Part shown: in pieces, positions 26,151 to 35,302 of the stretch
Layout of the letters: each line of letters starts with the position of its first letter
Numbering within the stretch: the stretch's first letter is position 1
From: CAYWIT01 sp964458415
GTDB taxonomy: Bacteria > Pseudomonadota > Alphaproteobacteria > Micavibrionales > UBA2020
Length of the DNA: 64,000 nt
Direction of reading: 5' to 3'
Assembly (NCBI GenBank): GCA_964458415.1
Contig: CAYWIT010000008.1
Coordinates: 33,546-97,545 of the forward strand
Position numbers and translations under genes: made by a program
Notes under the pieces: generated by a model
The model's database searches: none
Seen by the model: the letters and a program-made list of their open reading frames with translations, nothing else
What the model was told of the DNA's origin: nothing

Positions 26151-27445
26151 TACAACGTATCGCGCAGTCTATACCAGAGCATTCCCAGCACAAACAAGGG
26201 CTGTTTCAGCAGGTTGCCTCCCGGAAACGGCGCATGTTTAATGCCGGCAAAAACGTCAAACCGTTCCGCCGTGCCGCTGACGGCTTCGGCAAGGACTTTT
26301 CCGAGGATATTGGTGGCGACGACGCCATGTCCGCCAAAGCCGTGGGCAAAATAGACCTGCGGTGTTATGCGGCCGAGGTGGGGCATGCGGTTGATGGTAA
26401 ATTCGATGGGCCCACACCAGCAGTGGTCAATACGCGTCATGGCCAGCGCCGGAAAGAGTTCAACCATGCGTTTGCGCAAGCGGGTGTCCTCACCGGGGTA
26501 ATCCTTGCCGCTATAATTGCAGTTACCGCCAAAGAGAATGCGCTTGTCGGCGGACAGCCGGTAATAATTCATGATAAAATTCGCATCGATCACGGCGATG
26601 TCGCGGCGGAAAATATTTTGCGCCAGACGTTCGCCCAGCGGCTCGGTAGCGATCATATGCGCGGTGGCCGTAATGGATTTTTTCTGCATGACATCAAGTC
26701 CGTTAATGCCGATCGCGCCGGCCAGAATAACGAATTTGGCATTCACAAGGCCGTGCGCTGTTTTGACTCTGGGCGCAGGGCCGCTTGTATCCAGTGCCGT
26801 GGCAGGGCAGCCGTCATAAATTTTACAGCCAAGTTTCTGTGCGGCCTGTGCAATGCCCAGCGCGTAATTCAGCGGGTGGAAATGCCCTGCTTTCATATCC
26901 AGCATGCCGCCTGTATATTTCTCGCAATTGATATAGGCTTGTGTTTCTTTTTGGTCGAGCAGTTGGAAGTCGTTATGGCCGACGGCTTTCCAGTCATTGA
27001 TTTCACTTTGCAAGGCGCTGATATGGCCTTGGTTCATGGCGGCAGTTAAATGGCCGAATTTCAGGTCGCATTGAATGTCATGCTCCATGATCCGGCGCAG
27101 GATAAGATCAATGCCTTCCAGCGAGATATCCAGCAGGGTTTTGGCTTGTCCGATGCCAAATTGGCGGATCAGCGTTGCCGTGTCCATGGCAAACCCGCGC
27201 TGCAAATGTCCGCCATTCCGGCCCGAAGCGGAAGAGGCAATAGTGCCGCTTTCCAATAATATGACGGAATAACCTTTGCGGGAAAGCTCCAATGCAGCGG
27301 AAAGTCCTGTAAAACCGCCGCCAATGATGCAAACATCACAGTTGACCTCGCTCCGGAGGGAGCCTAGAGTCGCGACAAGGCGATTGGTCGTCAGAGCATA
27401 CCATGGACTTGTGTATTCTTTTACATTTTCATATTTCTTTGGCAT
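26150..27445 (-). CDS. puuB: FAD-dependent amine oxidoreductase, PuuB-like (gamma-glutamylputrescine oxidase)
   Basis: DAO-family flavoenzyme that would oxidise gamma-glutamylputrescine to the aldehyde in putrescine breakdown. The FAD dinucleotide fold is CDVCIIGGGFTGLSAALEL near residue 35, followed by ASSASGRNGGHL, the usual region of this subfamily. The C-terminal HGFGGHGVVATNI stretch closes the FAD site. I choose the ATG at 27445 (PKKYENVKEYTSPWYAL), which aligns with family N-termini; the open frame extends 47 codons further upstream. It is divergent from puuA with only 34 bases between starts. Its stop codon overlaps the start of the cas13-like gene. Confidence 0.88.
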   Translation of the reverse strand: MPKKYENVKEYTSPWYALTTNRLVATLGSLRSEVNCDVCIIGGGFTGLSAALELSRKGYSVILLESGTIASSASGRNGGHLQRGFAMDTATLIRQFGIGQAKTLLDISLEGIDLILRRIMEHDIQCDLKFGHLTAAMNQGHISALQSEINDWKAVGHNDFQLLDQKETQAYINCEKYTGGMLDMKAGHFHPLNYALGIAQAAQKLGCKIYDGCPATALDTSGPAPRVKTAHGLVNAKFVILAGAIGINGLDVMQKKSITATAHMIATEPLGERLAQNIFRRDIAVIDANFIMNYYRLSADKRILFGGNCNYSGKDYPGEDTRLRKRMVELFPALAMTRIDHCWCGPIEFTINRMPHLGRITPQVYFAHGFGGHGVVATNILGKVLAEAVSGTAERFDVFAGIKHAPFPGGNLLKQPLFVLGMLWYRLRDTL

Positions 27446-27479
27446 GATGACGTTTCCCGCAAACGGAGTGGAGTTATTC

Positions 27480-28829
27480 ATGGACAAGCTTGAACAGTTT
27501 ATCCGAGAACACAAGATAACGGAAGTTGAATGCCTTGTCCCTGATATGTCCGGCGTGGCGCGGGGCAAGATTTTGCCCGCCGACAAGCTATTACGTATTC
27601 TGCGGGAACGTGGAATGCCGTTGCCGGAAAGCGTTTTTGTCCAGACGGTGACGGGGGGTTATCCCCTTAACGATGCCGATCTGATCTCGCCTACTTTTGG
27701 CGATGTTTATATGGTGCCGGATGTCAAAACAGTCCGGCTGGTGCCGTGGTACAAAGAGCCTACGGCGCAGATTATTTGCGATGCTTATAACGCCGATGAT
27801 ACGCCGGTAAATATTTCCAGCCGTTATATCCTGAAAAAAATTGTCTTGGAATATGTCAAACTTGGTTTGACGCCTGTTGTTGCGCCGGAGCTGGAGTTTT
27901 ATCTCGTGGCGGTCAATACGGATCCCGATTTGCCGTTGCAACCGCCTGTCGGTCGTTCGGGACGGCAGGAAAGCGGGCGTCAGGCCTATGGCATTGATGC
28001 GGTCAATGAATTTGATCCGATTTTTGAAGATGTCTATGATTATTGCGAATTGCAGAACGTGGATATTGACACCTTAAGTCATGAAGCGGGCGCGGCACAG
28101 ATCGAAGTCAACTTCAATCATGGTGATCCTGTCGAGTTGGCGGATCAGGCTTTTCTGTTCAAGCGCACGACGCGTGAAGTGGCGATCCGTCACGGTGTTT
28201 ATGCGACCTTTATGGCGCAGCCGATGCGGACCGAGCCCGGCAGCGCCATGCATATCCACCAGAGTCTTGTTGATATAAAAACCGGAAAAAATGCCTTTGC
28301 GAATGACGATGGCAGCGATACGGAATTATTCCGCCATTATATCGGCGGGTTGCAAAAATATCTGCCGTTCGCTTTTCCGCTATTTGCGCCGAACGTCAAT
28401 TCCTATCGCCGTTTCGGGCATAAGGAAACGGATTCTCCTGTCAACGTCGAATGGGGCATCGACAATCGCACGGCAGGCCTGCGCGTTCCTGTGGCCAAAC
28501 CGGAAAACCGCCGCGTGGAAAACCGGTTGCCCGGCGCGGACGGCAATCCTTATCTTTCGATTGCGGCTACGCTGGCCTGCGGGCTTCTGGGGATCATGGA
28601 AAAGGTCGAACCGAGCGAGCAGATTAAAGGCAATGCCTATAAGAAAGGCCATACTTTGCCCTATCAGCTGACGGATGCGCTGAAGCTGATGCTGGATTGC
28701 AAGCCGTTGCAGGAGGTGCTGGGCCCGCATTTTGTCAAGACGCTGGCGTCGATCAAGGAGACGGAGTTCAAGGCCTATAACGCTGTGATCTCTTCATGGG
28801 AACGCGAGAATCTGCTGTTGAATGTCTGA
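27480..28829 (+). CDS. puuA: Glutamine-synthetase-family ligase, PuuA-like (gamma-glutamylputrescine synthetase)
   Basis: GS-family enzyme that would join glutamate to putrescine with ATP, the first step of the Puu pathway. The beta-grasp N-terminus contains ECLVPDMSGVARGKILP. The catalytic domain shows APELEFYLV, GAAQIEVNFNHG, GSAMHIHQSL and the ATP/glutamate-loop region AGLRVPVAKPENRRVENRLPG-like text. At 449 residues it is a type III-like GS, not GlnA. The ATG at 27480 (MDKLEQFIREHK) is chosen over an upstream frame start. The divergent oxidase PuuB supports the putrescine role. It overlaps the ankyrin gene by eight bases. Confidence 0.88.
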   Translation: MDKLEQFIREHKITEVECLVPDMSGVARGKILPADKLLRILRERGMPLPESVFVQTVTGGYPLNDADLISPTFGDVYMVPDVKTVRLVPWYKEPTAQIICDAYNADDTPVNISSRYILKKIVLEYVKLGLTPVVAPELEFYLVAVNTDPDLPLQPPVGRSGRQESGRQAYGIDAVNEFDPIFEDVYDYCELQNVDIDTLSHEAGAAQIEVNFNHGDPVELADQAFLFKRTTREVAIRHGVYATFMAQPMRTEPGSAMHIHQSLVDIKTGKNAFANDDGSDTELFRHYIGGLQKYLPFAFPLFAPNVNSYRRFGHKETDSPVNVEWGIDNRTAGLRVPVAKPENRRVENRLPGADGNPYLSIAATLACGLLGIMEKVEPSEQIKGNAYKKGHTLPYQLTDALKLMLDCKPLQEVLGPHFVKTLASIKETEFKAYNAVISSWERENLLLNV

Positions 28830-29466
28830 TCTGGCGAAAGGATGGACGCCTTTGCATCAGGCCGCGCTGGAGGAAGCGCAGGGCAGGGATGTTGCCGCTA
28901 TCGTCGCGCAATTGCTGCAAGCCGGAGCTGATCCGCACAGGGAAGATGCCGCAGGGGAAACGCCATTCAACATCGCGGCGCCTGCATCTCCCGTTACAGG
29001 GCGTCTGATGACGCTGCACTGGCTTGAATCCGCCCTGTCAGGGCAGGGAAGCAAGCGGCTGAATGACCTTTCAGGTTCACATGGATCGACATTGGCGCAA
29101 TATATGGCCAAATGGCTGAACGATGAAGAAATCGACGGCTGCATTGAATCGGGTATCCGCGCTGGACTGAAGGTGGATGTGCCGAATAAAAGTGGCTGGA
29201 CACCACTCGCGGCAGCGGCGGCAATGGGGCGCATTAGTGCCGTCGGCGCCTTGCTGCGGCACTATACAAAAGAGTCGGTTTTACTGAAGACCGTTGAAAG
29301 TTACAGCGCGGACTATGGCAGCGGACGCCGCGTGGTTTATCCGGCAGGCATGACATCGGCGCAAATTTCCCATGCCAGACTGGAGCAGGACAAAGGCCTG
29401 TCCATCACCGCGCAGGGTGACCTTGCAAGGGTTGCTGCCGCCATTCTGCTTTTTATTGCGGATTGA
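28822..29466 (+). CDS. Ankyrin-repeat protein
   Basis: 214-residue protein with at least two recognisable ankyrin repeats: KGWTPLHQAALEEA with LLQAGADPHREDAAGETPFNIAA at the N-terminus, and KSGWTPLAAAAAMGRISAVGALL near residues 120-145. There is no signal peptide or enzyme domain, so a protein-protein interaction role in the cytoplasm is likely. It starts inside the last codons of puuA (eight-base overlap) and is therefore probably translated from the same message. The 3' end overlaps a small convergent membrane-protein gene by fourteen bases. Confidence 0.82.
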   Translation: MSDLAKGWTPLHQAALEEAQGRDVAAIVAQLLQAGADPHREDAAGETPFNIAAPASPVTGRLMTLHWLESALSGQGSKRLNDLSGSHGSTLAQYMAKWLNDEEIDGCIESGIRAGLKVDVPNKSGWTPLAAAAAMGRISAVGALLRHYTKESVLLKTVESYSADYGSGRRVVYPAGMTSAQISHARLEQDKGLSITAQGDLARVAAAILLFIAD

Positions 29467-29710
29467 TTTTTGCCAGAAGTATATGGGGGATGACCAGAAA
29501 GTCGAGCAGGCCGACGGTAAAAATAGCGCCGCCTGCAATTCGTACGGTCAGGCTATCGGAAATACCGGCCAAGCTGGCAATGTCACCCAGATTGAAGCCA
29601 ATGGCCGTGCCAAGAAGCATAAGAGCAGCACCGGAAGCACGAACGATGCTGAAGATCAGCGCAGCGCTCTTTTTCCGCGCCGCGGCTGATATCTGTTCCT
29701 CACTATCCAT
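29453..29710 (-). CDS. Small two-segment membrane protein
   Basis: 85 residues with two hydrophobic helices, roughly residues 16-42 (ALIFSIVRASGAALMLLGTAIGF) and 56-80 (VRIAGGAIFTVGLLDFLVIPHILL). The N-terminal segment SEEQISAAARKKS is charged and likely cytoplasmic. No family is recognised. It lies six bases downstream of clpX on the same strand, so it is probably cotranscribed with it. Confidence 0.7.
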   Translation of the reverse strand: MDSEEQISAAARKKSAALIFSIVRASGAALMLLGTAIGFNLGDIASLAGISDSLTVRIAGGAIFTVGLLDFLVIPHILLAKINPQ

Positions 29711-29716
29711 GGAGGA

Positions 29717-31030
29717 TCAAGCCTTGGCTTCGGCAGGAGCAGCTTCTTCTTCGGCTTCTTTTTTCTTTTTCTTGTCGGCAGCCTTTTTCTTTTCAGAGTA
29801 AATGATAATCGGCTGGGTTCCGGCGGTAATGTTTTCTGCCTTGATGACAACTTCTTCGGCGCCTTCCAGTCCGGGGAGTTCGAACATGGTTTCCAGCAAC
29901 AGCGTCTCCAGAATAGAGCGCAGGCCGCGGGCGCCGGTATTGCGTTCAATCGCGCGTTTGGCGATTTCACGAAGCGCGTCGTCCTGGAAGGTCAGCTTGA
30001 CGCCTTCAATATCGAACAGTCGGCCATATTGCTTTGTCAGCGCATTTTTGGGCTCTGTCAGGATTTTGATAAGTGTCTCTTCATCCAGGTCGTCCAGTGT
30101 CGCCACGATAGGGAGTCGGCCGACAAATTCGGGAATGAGGCCGAATTTGAGAAGATCTTCAGTCTGGACTTCTTTCAGGACTTCGCCGGGGCGGCGTTCA
30201 TCCGGTCCTTGCACGTTTGCACCGAAGCCGATGGAAGATTTGCGGCCACGGGCAGAAATGATTTTATCCAGTCCGGCAAAGGCGCCGCCACAGATAAACA
30301 GGATATTGGTGGTATCAACCTGCAGGAATTCCTGCTGCGGATGCTTGCGTCCGCCCTGTGGAGGAACGCTGGCCAGCGTTCCTTCCATGAGTTTCAGCAG
30401 AGCCTGCTGCACGCCTTCGCCCGAAACGTCGCGGGTGATGGACGGATTATCCGATTTGCGGCTGATTTTATCAACTTCGTCGATGTAAACAATGCCGCGC
30501 TGGGCGCGTTCAATGTTGTAATCACAGTTCTGGAGCAGTTTAAGAACGATATTCTCAACGTCTTCGCCGACATAGCCTGCTTCGGTCAGGGTCGTGGCGT
30601 CGGTCATGGTAAAGGGAACGTCGATAATCCGCGCCAGCGTCTGGGCGAGGAGCGTTTTACCGCTACCTGTCGGGCCGATCAGCATGATGTTGGATTTGGA
30701 CAGCTCGATGTCGCTGGCTTTGGCCAGGCCTTCATCAATGCGCTTGTAATGGTTATGCACAGCAACGGAAAGAACGCGCTTGGCGCGATGCTGACCAATG
30801 ACGTAATCGTCAAGAACGGCCTTGATTTCGCGTGGAGTCGGGATTCCCTTGCCGGACTTGACCAGATGGCTTTTATCTTCCTCCTGGATAATATCCATGC
30901 AAAGCTCGACGCATTCATTGCAAATGAAGACGTTGGGGCCCGCGATCAGTTTGCGAACCTCATGCTGACTCTTTCCGCAGAAAGAGCAGTAGAGCGTATT
31001 TTTGGAATCCCCCGAACCCGTCTTGCTCAT
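29717..31030 (-). CDS. clpX: ATP-dependent Clp protease ATP-binding subunit ClpX
   Basis: AAA+ unfoldase that feeds tagged proteins to ClpP. The 437-residue protein starts with a zinc-binding domain using Cys15, Cys18, Cys37 and Cys40 (CSFCGKSQ, CNECVELC). The AAA+ module has Walker A GPTGSGKTLLAQ, Walker B IVYIDEVDKI, the pore loop GYVGED and the sensor/IGF-type loop region. A C-terminal tail rich in Lys, Glu and Ala is longer than in E. coli. No clpP is in the window. A divergent sufE gene lies about 130 bases upstream. Confidence 0.97.
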   Translation of the reverse strand: MSKTGSGDSKNTLYCSFCGKSQHEVRKLIAGPNVFICNECVELCMDIIQEEDKSHLVKSGKGIPTPREIKAVLDDYVIGQHRAKRVLSVAVHNHYKRIDEGLAKASDIELSKSNIMLIGPTGSGKTLLAQTLARIIDVPFTMTDATTLTEAGYVGEDVENIVLKLLQNCDYNIERAQRGIVYIDEVDKISRKSDNPSITRDVSGEGVQQALLKLMEGTLASVPPQGGRKHPQQEFLQVDTTNILFICGGAFAGLDKIISARGRKSSIGFGANVQGPDERRPGEVLKEVQTEDLLKFGLIPEFVGRLPIVATLDDLDEETLIKILTEPKNALTKQYGRLFDIEGVKLTFQDDALREIAKRAIERNTGARGLRSILETLLLETMFELPGLEGAEEVVIKAENITAGTQPIIIYSEKKKAADKKKKKEAEEEAAPAEAKA

Positions 31031-31162
31031 TATTTTTCCTTTCGTATCTCCGAGCCTCTCGTACTAAACTTGAGGATAGAACAATCAGCAGGAATTCTCA
31101 ACTATGGCTTTTCCTGTCATATGGTTTATTTTAGCAGTGGGCGGGGTTAATAAAGCGTTAGC

Positions 31163-31573
31163 ATGAATATGGATATGGGTATTGACGAAATTGTGGACAA
31201 CTTTTCCCTCTTTGACGACTGGGAAGAGCGTTATCGCTATTTGATCGATCTGGGCAGGGAGTTGCCCTTCATGGATGAGTCGCTTAAAACCGAGGAAACA
31301 CGGGTGCGGGGGTGTCTTAGTCAGGTCTGGATGGTGTTGGGATGGAGCGCAGACGGGCGCTTGAAGATGATCGCTGACAGCGATGCCCAGATTGTACGGG
31401 GGCTGATTGCCGTATTACAGGCTATTTTTTCCGGTCGAACACGCGAGGAAATCACCGCCGTGAATGTCGAAGACATTTTCGGACGCCTCGGCCTTGACCA
31501 GCATTTAAGCCCGAACCGTCGGAACGGTTTTTTTTCAATGGTGGAACGGGTGCGCGCTTTTACTTCCCGCTAA
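31163..31573 (+). CDS. sufE: Cysteine desulfuration protein SufE
   Basis: Accepts persulfide sulfur from SufS on a conserved cysteine for iron-sulfur cluster assembly. The motif VRGCLSQVWM with the active Cys near residue 51 is clear, and FDDWEERYRYLIDLGRELP is the usual N-terminus. At 136 residues it is a single-domain SufE. The remaining suf genes are not in the window. ATGs at 31163 and 31169 are both possible. Its 3' end overlaps the convergent secreted-protein gene by fourteen bases. Confidence 0.95.
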   Translation: MNMDMGIDEIVDNFSLFDDWEERYRYLIDLGRELPFMDESLKTEETRVRGCLSQVWMVLGWSADGRLKMIADSDAQIVRGLIAVLQAIFSGRTREEITAVNVEDIFGRLGLDQHLSPNRRNGFFSMVERVRAFTSR

Positions 31574-32150
31574 AGCGAATGGAGTTCGTCACCTGCTTGT
31601 AATATTCCTGAAAAGTTTTGTTTTCTGCGGTATAGCGGATCTTGATGACATAGAGGGATTGCTGTCCGGCTAAAAAATGTCCGGCATTGTAGAAAAGATT
31701 ATTATTTTTATCCACGGCAAAGCCTGTCAGCGTGGCCCATTTTAGTGTGTCTGCTCCGGCGGAGTAGCTGATTTTCTTGTTTTCCATGGGGACATCTTTG
31801 TACTCGTCTTTTAGAATATTCTCTACTTTTTCCTGCGTCAGGCTGAGAAGGGAATCGCGATCAGCACGCAGAAAGGTAATCGTGATTTCGAACAAGTCAC
31901 CGCTTTCCGGATCGGTGCGTTTGAACGTTGCAATTTCGCCAACAGCGCCATAGGTCGGGGGATTTTCAAGGTAGGGAACGGCTTTTTCGTCTGCCCAGAT
32001 GGTCACGGCGGTCGGCGCTTCGGGCAGGTTGATGCTGTATTCCCCGTCATTGTGCGCGTAATTATAAGAAGCGTTTGCCGTGCTCGTTCCTATAAAAAGC
32101 ACAGCAGCCAGCAGACTTGGAATACAAAATGAACGAATGGAAAGGCGCAT
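31560..32150 (-). CDS. Secreted hypothetical protein
   Basis: 196 residues with a clear Sec signal peptide (SFCIPSLLAAVLFIGTSTANA, cut after NA-S). The mature part is a small alpha/beta domain with no recognised family, and no cysteines or catalytic motif stand out. It is 20 bases downstream of hisS on the same strand, so it is probably cotranscribed. Confidence 0.75.
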   Translation of the reverse strand: MRLSIRSFCIPSLLAAVLFIGTSTANASYNYAHNDGEYSINLPEAPTAVTIWADEKAVPYLENPPTYGAVGEIATFKRTDPESGDLFEITITFLRADRDSLLSLTQEKVENILKDEYKDVPMENKKISYSAGADTLKWATLTGFAVDKNNNLFYNAGHFLAGQQSLYVIKIRYTAENKTFQEYYKQVTNSIRFSGK

Positions 32151-32170
32151 GTTAAAATCTCCACAAATTT

Positions 32171-33493
32171 TTATTGCAATTGCCAGATATCCGGTGAGGA
32201 CTGGCTTTGCGCGCCGGTCCCCATATTTTTAACCTCGTGCGGTTGTCCGTCCTTGAAGGGCGGGAACCAGACAAAGGGGATTCCCTTTTTTTCAGCATAG
32301 GCCAGCTGTTTTTTAATTTTTGTATCGGTGTGGTAAAGCTCCACGTTGAATCCGCGTGCGCGCAATGTATGGGCCGTAGCGGCGGCTTCGGCGCGGCGCG
32401 CTTCTTCCGGCAAAACGACCAGAATTTGCGTGGGGGCTTTCGCGCCCGGCTGGATCAGGCCCTTATCGAGAAGCAGCCCGAAAAGACGCGTCAGCCCGAT
32501 GGAAACGCCGATACCCGGCAGTTTTTGATTGATGAAAGCGCCGGCGAGATCGTCATAGCGGCCACCACCGCCGATGGACATCGTGCCGTAGGCGGCAGCA
32601 TCCTGAAATCTCACTTCAAGAACGGTGCCGGTATAATAATCAAGCCCGCGGATGATGCCAAGGTTGGCGAATACGGCGCCGCGGGGCAGGTGTTTCAGAT
32701 TGTCCATAACGAAGGTCAGCTCATTCAGGCCTTCTTCCAGCAGGGCATTGGTCACGCCCAGAGCAGAGATGCGCGCGGCGAACGAGGCGTCCGGCGCCCT
32801 GATTGCGACAAGGGCGAGGGCCTTTTCGGCCACGTCCGGGGGGATGTTTTCTGCGCGGAGGATGCCGAGAACGGCGTCTGCTCCGATTTTATCCAGCTTG
32901 TCCAGCGTGCGCGTCACAACGCAGGTATCCTGCACCCCCAGGCCTTGCAGGAATCCGATCAGGATTTTACGGTTGCTGATGTGCAGTTCCACTGGCGGAA
33001 TTTCCAGCGCCTGATAGGCCTCGAACAAAACGGCGGGAAGTTCGGCATCGAAATGTAAGGGCAGATTGTCAACGTTCACGACATCGATATCGCATTGGTA
33101 AAATTCACGGTAGCGGCCTTTTTGCGGACGCTCGCCACGCCAGGATTTCTGCATCTGATAGCGTTTGAAGGGGAAGACCAGACTGTTGAAATTTTGCGCG
33201 ACGTAACGCGCCATCGGCACGGTCAGGTCGAAGTGCAGCGCCAGACGCGCGTCTTTATCCGCGCCTTCCTCGGCTTGCAGGCGGGTCAGGGTGTAAATCT
33301 CTTTTTCTGTTTCGCCGCCCTTGGCAAGCAGCACGTCAATTTCTTCAATGGCGGGTGTCTCGATGCTGCAATAGCCATAGCTTTCGAATACGCAGCGGAT
33401 TTTATCCAGCCATCGCAATTCCACAGCGCGCCACTCCGGCAACCATTCCGGAAATCCGCTGACGGGTTTGGGTTTATAAATTTTATCGGACAT
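32171..33493 (-). CDS. hisS: Histidyl-tRNA synthetase
   Basis: Class II aminoacyl-tRNA synthetase charging tRNA-His. Motif 2 is in RYQMQKSWRGERPQKGRYREFYQCDID, written here across two segments: QMQKSWRGERPQ and REFYQCDIDVV. The HisRS-specific signature is GLDYYTGTVLEV, motif 3 is GGGGRYDDLAG with IGVSIGLTRLF, and a C-terminal anticodon-binding domain follows. The ATG at 33493 (SDKIYKPKPVSGFPEW) is preferred over the frame's first ATG at 33511. Length is about 440 residues. Confidence 0.95.
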   Translation of the reverse strand: MSDKIYKPKPVSGFPEWLPEWRAVELRWLDKIRCVFESYGYCSIETPAIEEIDVLLAKGGETEKEIYTLTRLQAEEGADKDARLALHFDLTVPMARYVAQNFNSLVFPFKRYQMQKSWRGERPQKGRYREFYQCDIDVVNVDNLPLHFDAELPAVLFEAYQALEIPPVELHISNRKILIGFLQGLGVQDTCVVTRTLDKLDKIGADAVLGILRAENIPPDVAEKALALVAIRAPDASFAARISALGVTNALLEEGLNELTFVMDNLKHLPRGAVFANLGIIRGLDYYTGTVLEVRFQDAAAYGTMSIGGGGRYDDLAGAFINQKLPGIGVSIGLTRLFGLLLDKGLIQPGAKAPTQILVVLPEEARRAEAAATAHTLRARGFNVELYHTDTKIKKQLAYAEKKGIPFVWFPPFKDGQPHEVKNMGTGAQSQSSPDIWQLQ

Positions 33494-33568
33494 GTGTTCC
33501 CCACTCGGCAAGACGGCTTTTCAGAGCCGAAGTGCGCGATACACTGCGCTGCATTCTAAAAGTCAGGC

Positions 33569-33667
33569 TTATTTTTTCTTCTTTTCGCGCTTTTCCTGTC
33601 TTTTCTGCTCAGGTGTTTTGAGGGGCGCTTTTTTTGTATTTTTCTTGGCATCGTGTGATTTGGCCAT
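33569..33667 (-). CDS. Small Lys-rich basic peptide
   Basis: 32-residue open frame, MAKSHDAKKNTKKAPLKTP at the start and ending in KREKKKK. Half of the residues are Lys or Arg. AGGAG lies nine bases before the ATG. Short Lys-rich proteins of this kind occur in Alphaproteobacteria, probably as nucleic-acid-associated or ribosome-associated peptides, but the function is unknown. It lies upstream of hisS on the same strand, 75 bases away. A palindrome shared with the rlmB leader lies 54 bases upstream. Confidence 0.55.
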   Translation of the reverse strand: MAKSHDAKKNTKKAPLKTPEQKRQEKREKKKK

Positions 33668-33720
33668 GTGAGAGATCTCCTGCTGGATGGTGCAATTGAA
33701 CGGCTATCTTTTTGATTTTG

Positions 33721-33737
33721 TGAGGTAAATTACCTCA
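33721..33737. promoter_or_regulatory. Perfect inverted repeat upstream of small basic peptide gene
   Basis: TGAGGTAA and TTACCTCA are perfect 8-bp arms around one base. Left flank GATTTTG and right flank TCTAATGAA resemble the flanks of the element at 44164-44176 ahead of rlmB, so this is a shared regulatory or leader element. Confidence 0.55.
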
Positions 33738-33938
33738 TCTAATGAAGTGTGTAAGAAAACATGCAAGTTTGCAAGGCCTAATTTTTTGACAGTCGGCGGG
33801 CACCGGATCGGGGCCAATTCTTTATTTTTGGGTGGGTACTTTTTTATCCATAACCTGAGGCTTATCAAACATTGTGCAATGGTTCTGTCCCATGTTAGAT
33901 TTTTGCATCATTTATTTTTTGCAATAGGGAATATATCC

Positions 33939-35291
33939 ATGTCAGCTGCAAATTCCTCTGCACAGCAGAGCGTAGAGCCCGCCGCCAATAATCTTGAAGC
34001 CTTCTGGATGCCGTTTTCGGCAAACCGTCAGTTCAAACAAAAACCGCGGATGTTTGTCTCGGCAAAGGATATGCACTATACGACCGATGACGGGCGTCGT
34101 GTGCTGGATGCGACAGCGGGGCTGTGGTGCTGTAATATCGGCCATGCGCGGTCAAAAGTTGTCGCAGCTGTGGCGCAGCAGATTCAGGAGCTTGACTACG
34201 CGCCCGCCTTCCAGATGGGACACCCGAAAATTTTTGAACTCGCCGCGCGCGTGGCGACGCTGATGCCGGGCAGCCTTGACCATGTTTTTTTCACGAATTC
34301 CGGTTCTGAATCTGTTGATACCGCGCTGAAAATCGCGCTGGCCTACCACAATGTGCGCGGGCAGGCGGGGCGTACGCGCCTGATCGGGCGCGAGCGCGGA
34401 TATCATGGCGTCGGCTTTGGCGGCATTTCGGTGGGGGGCATTGTCAATAACCGGAAATTTTTCGGGTCAATGTTGACGGGAGTGGATCATCTGCCCCATA
34501 CGCATAACCTGAAAGAGAACGCCTATACCAAAGGCCAGCCTTCCTGGGGAGCGCATCTGGCTGATGATCTTGAAAGAATTGTGACCCTGCACGGGGCGGA
34601 AACTATCGCTGCCGTTATCGTCGAGCCGATCGCTGGTTCGACAGGTGTTTTGTTGCCGCCCAAGGGCTATCTGGAGCGTCTGCGCGAGATTTGCACGAAG
34701 CACGGCATCCTGCTGATTTTTGACGAGGTGATCACGGCGTTCGGGCGTGTGGGCAATGCGGCGACTGCCGCAGAGATTTTCGGCGTGCAGCCGGATATCA
34801 TTACCATGGCCAAGGGGCTGACGGCAGGGACGATCCCGATGGGCGCTGTCGCCGTTGATAAGAAAATTTATGACGCCTTTATGACCGGCCCCGAAAATGC
34901 CATCGAGCTTTTTCATGGCTATACGTATTCAGGGCATCCGGTCGCCGCGGCGGCTGGATTGGCGGTGCTTGACACCTATCGGGACGAGGGCTTATTCGAA
35001 CGCACGCAGGAACTGGCGCCCTATTGGGAATCTGCCTTGCATGCGTTGAAGGGCCTGCCGCATATCATTGACCTGCGCAATATCGGCCTGATTGGCGCTA
35101 TCGAGATGGAAAGCATTCCGGGTAAGCCGACGGCACGCGCATTTGAAGCCTTCTTGCGGTGTTTTGAAAAGGGGCTGTTGATCCGCACGACAGGAGATAC
35201 GATCGCCCTTTCGCCGCCGCTGATTATTTCCAAACAGCAGATCGACGAGATCTTCGATACGCTGTCCGGAGTCATTAAAAATCTCGCATAG
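33939..35291 (+). CDS. Class III omega-amino acid:pyruvate aminotransferase (beta-alanine type)
   Basis: PLP-dependent class III aminotransferase of about 450 residues. Motifs include WMPFSANRQFK, LWCCNIGHAR, FFTNSGSESVDTALK, RERGYHGVGFGG, the IFDEVITAFGR aspartate loop, and TMAKGLTAG with the PLP lysine. This subfamily moves the amino group of beta-alanine or similar omega-amino acids to pyruvate, giving malonate semialdehyde. The ATG at 33939 follows AGGGA; the open frame extends 64 codons upstream but that part is not family-like. mmsA follows 11 bases later, and preT-preA after that, which fits pyrimidine or beta-alanine breakdown. Confidence 0.92.
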   Translation: MSAANSSAQQSVEPAANNLEAFWMPFSANRQFKQKPRMFVSAKDMHYTTDDGRRVLDATAGLWCCNIGHARSKVVAAVAQQIQELDYAPAFQMGHPKIFELAARVATLMPGSLDHVFFTNSGSESVDTALKIALAYHNVRGQAGRTRLIGRERGYHGVGFGGISVGGIVNNRKFFGSMLTGVDHLPHTHNLKENAYTKGQPSWGAHLADDLERIVTLHGAETIAAVIVEPIAGSTGVLLPPKGYLERLREICTKHGILLIFDEVITAFGRVGNAATAAEIFGVQPDIITMAKGLTAGTIPMGAVAVDKKIYDAFMTGPENAIELFHGYTYSGHPVAAAAGLAVLDTYRDEGLFERTQELAPYWESALHALKGLPHIIDLRNIGLIGAIEMESIPGKPTARAFEAFLRCFEKGLLIRTTGDTIALSPPLIISKQQIDEIFDTLSGVIKNLA

Positions 35292-35302
35292 GGAGACGTA
35301 CC

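Noticed and set aside
30029..31150. Long plus-strand frame antisense to clpX
   Set aside because: Shadow frame; clpX on the other strand is complete and unmistakable.
33747..33938. N-terminal extension of the transaminase frame
   Set aside because: Sequence is not family-like, and ATG 33939 has a better ribosome site.
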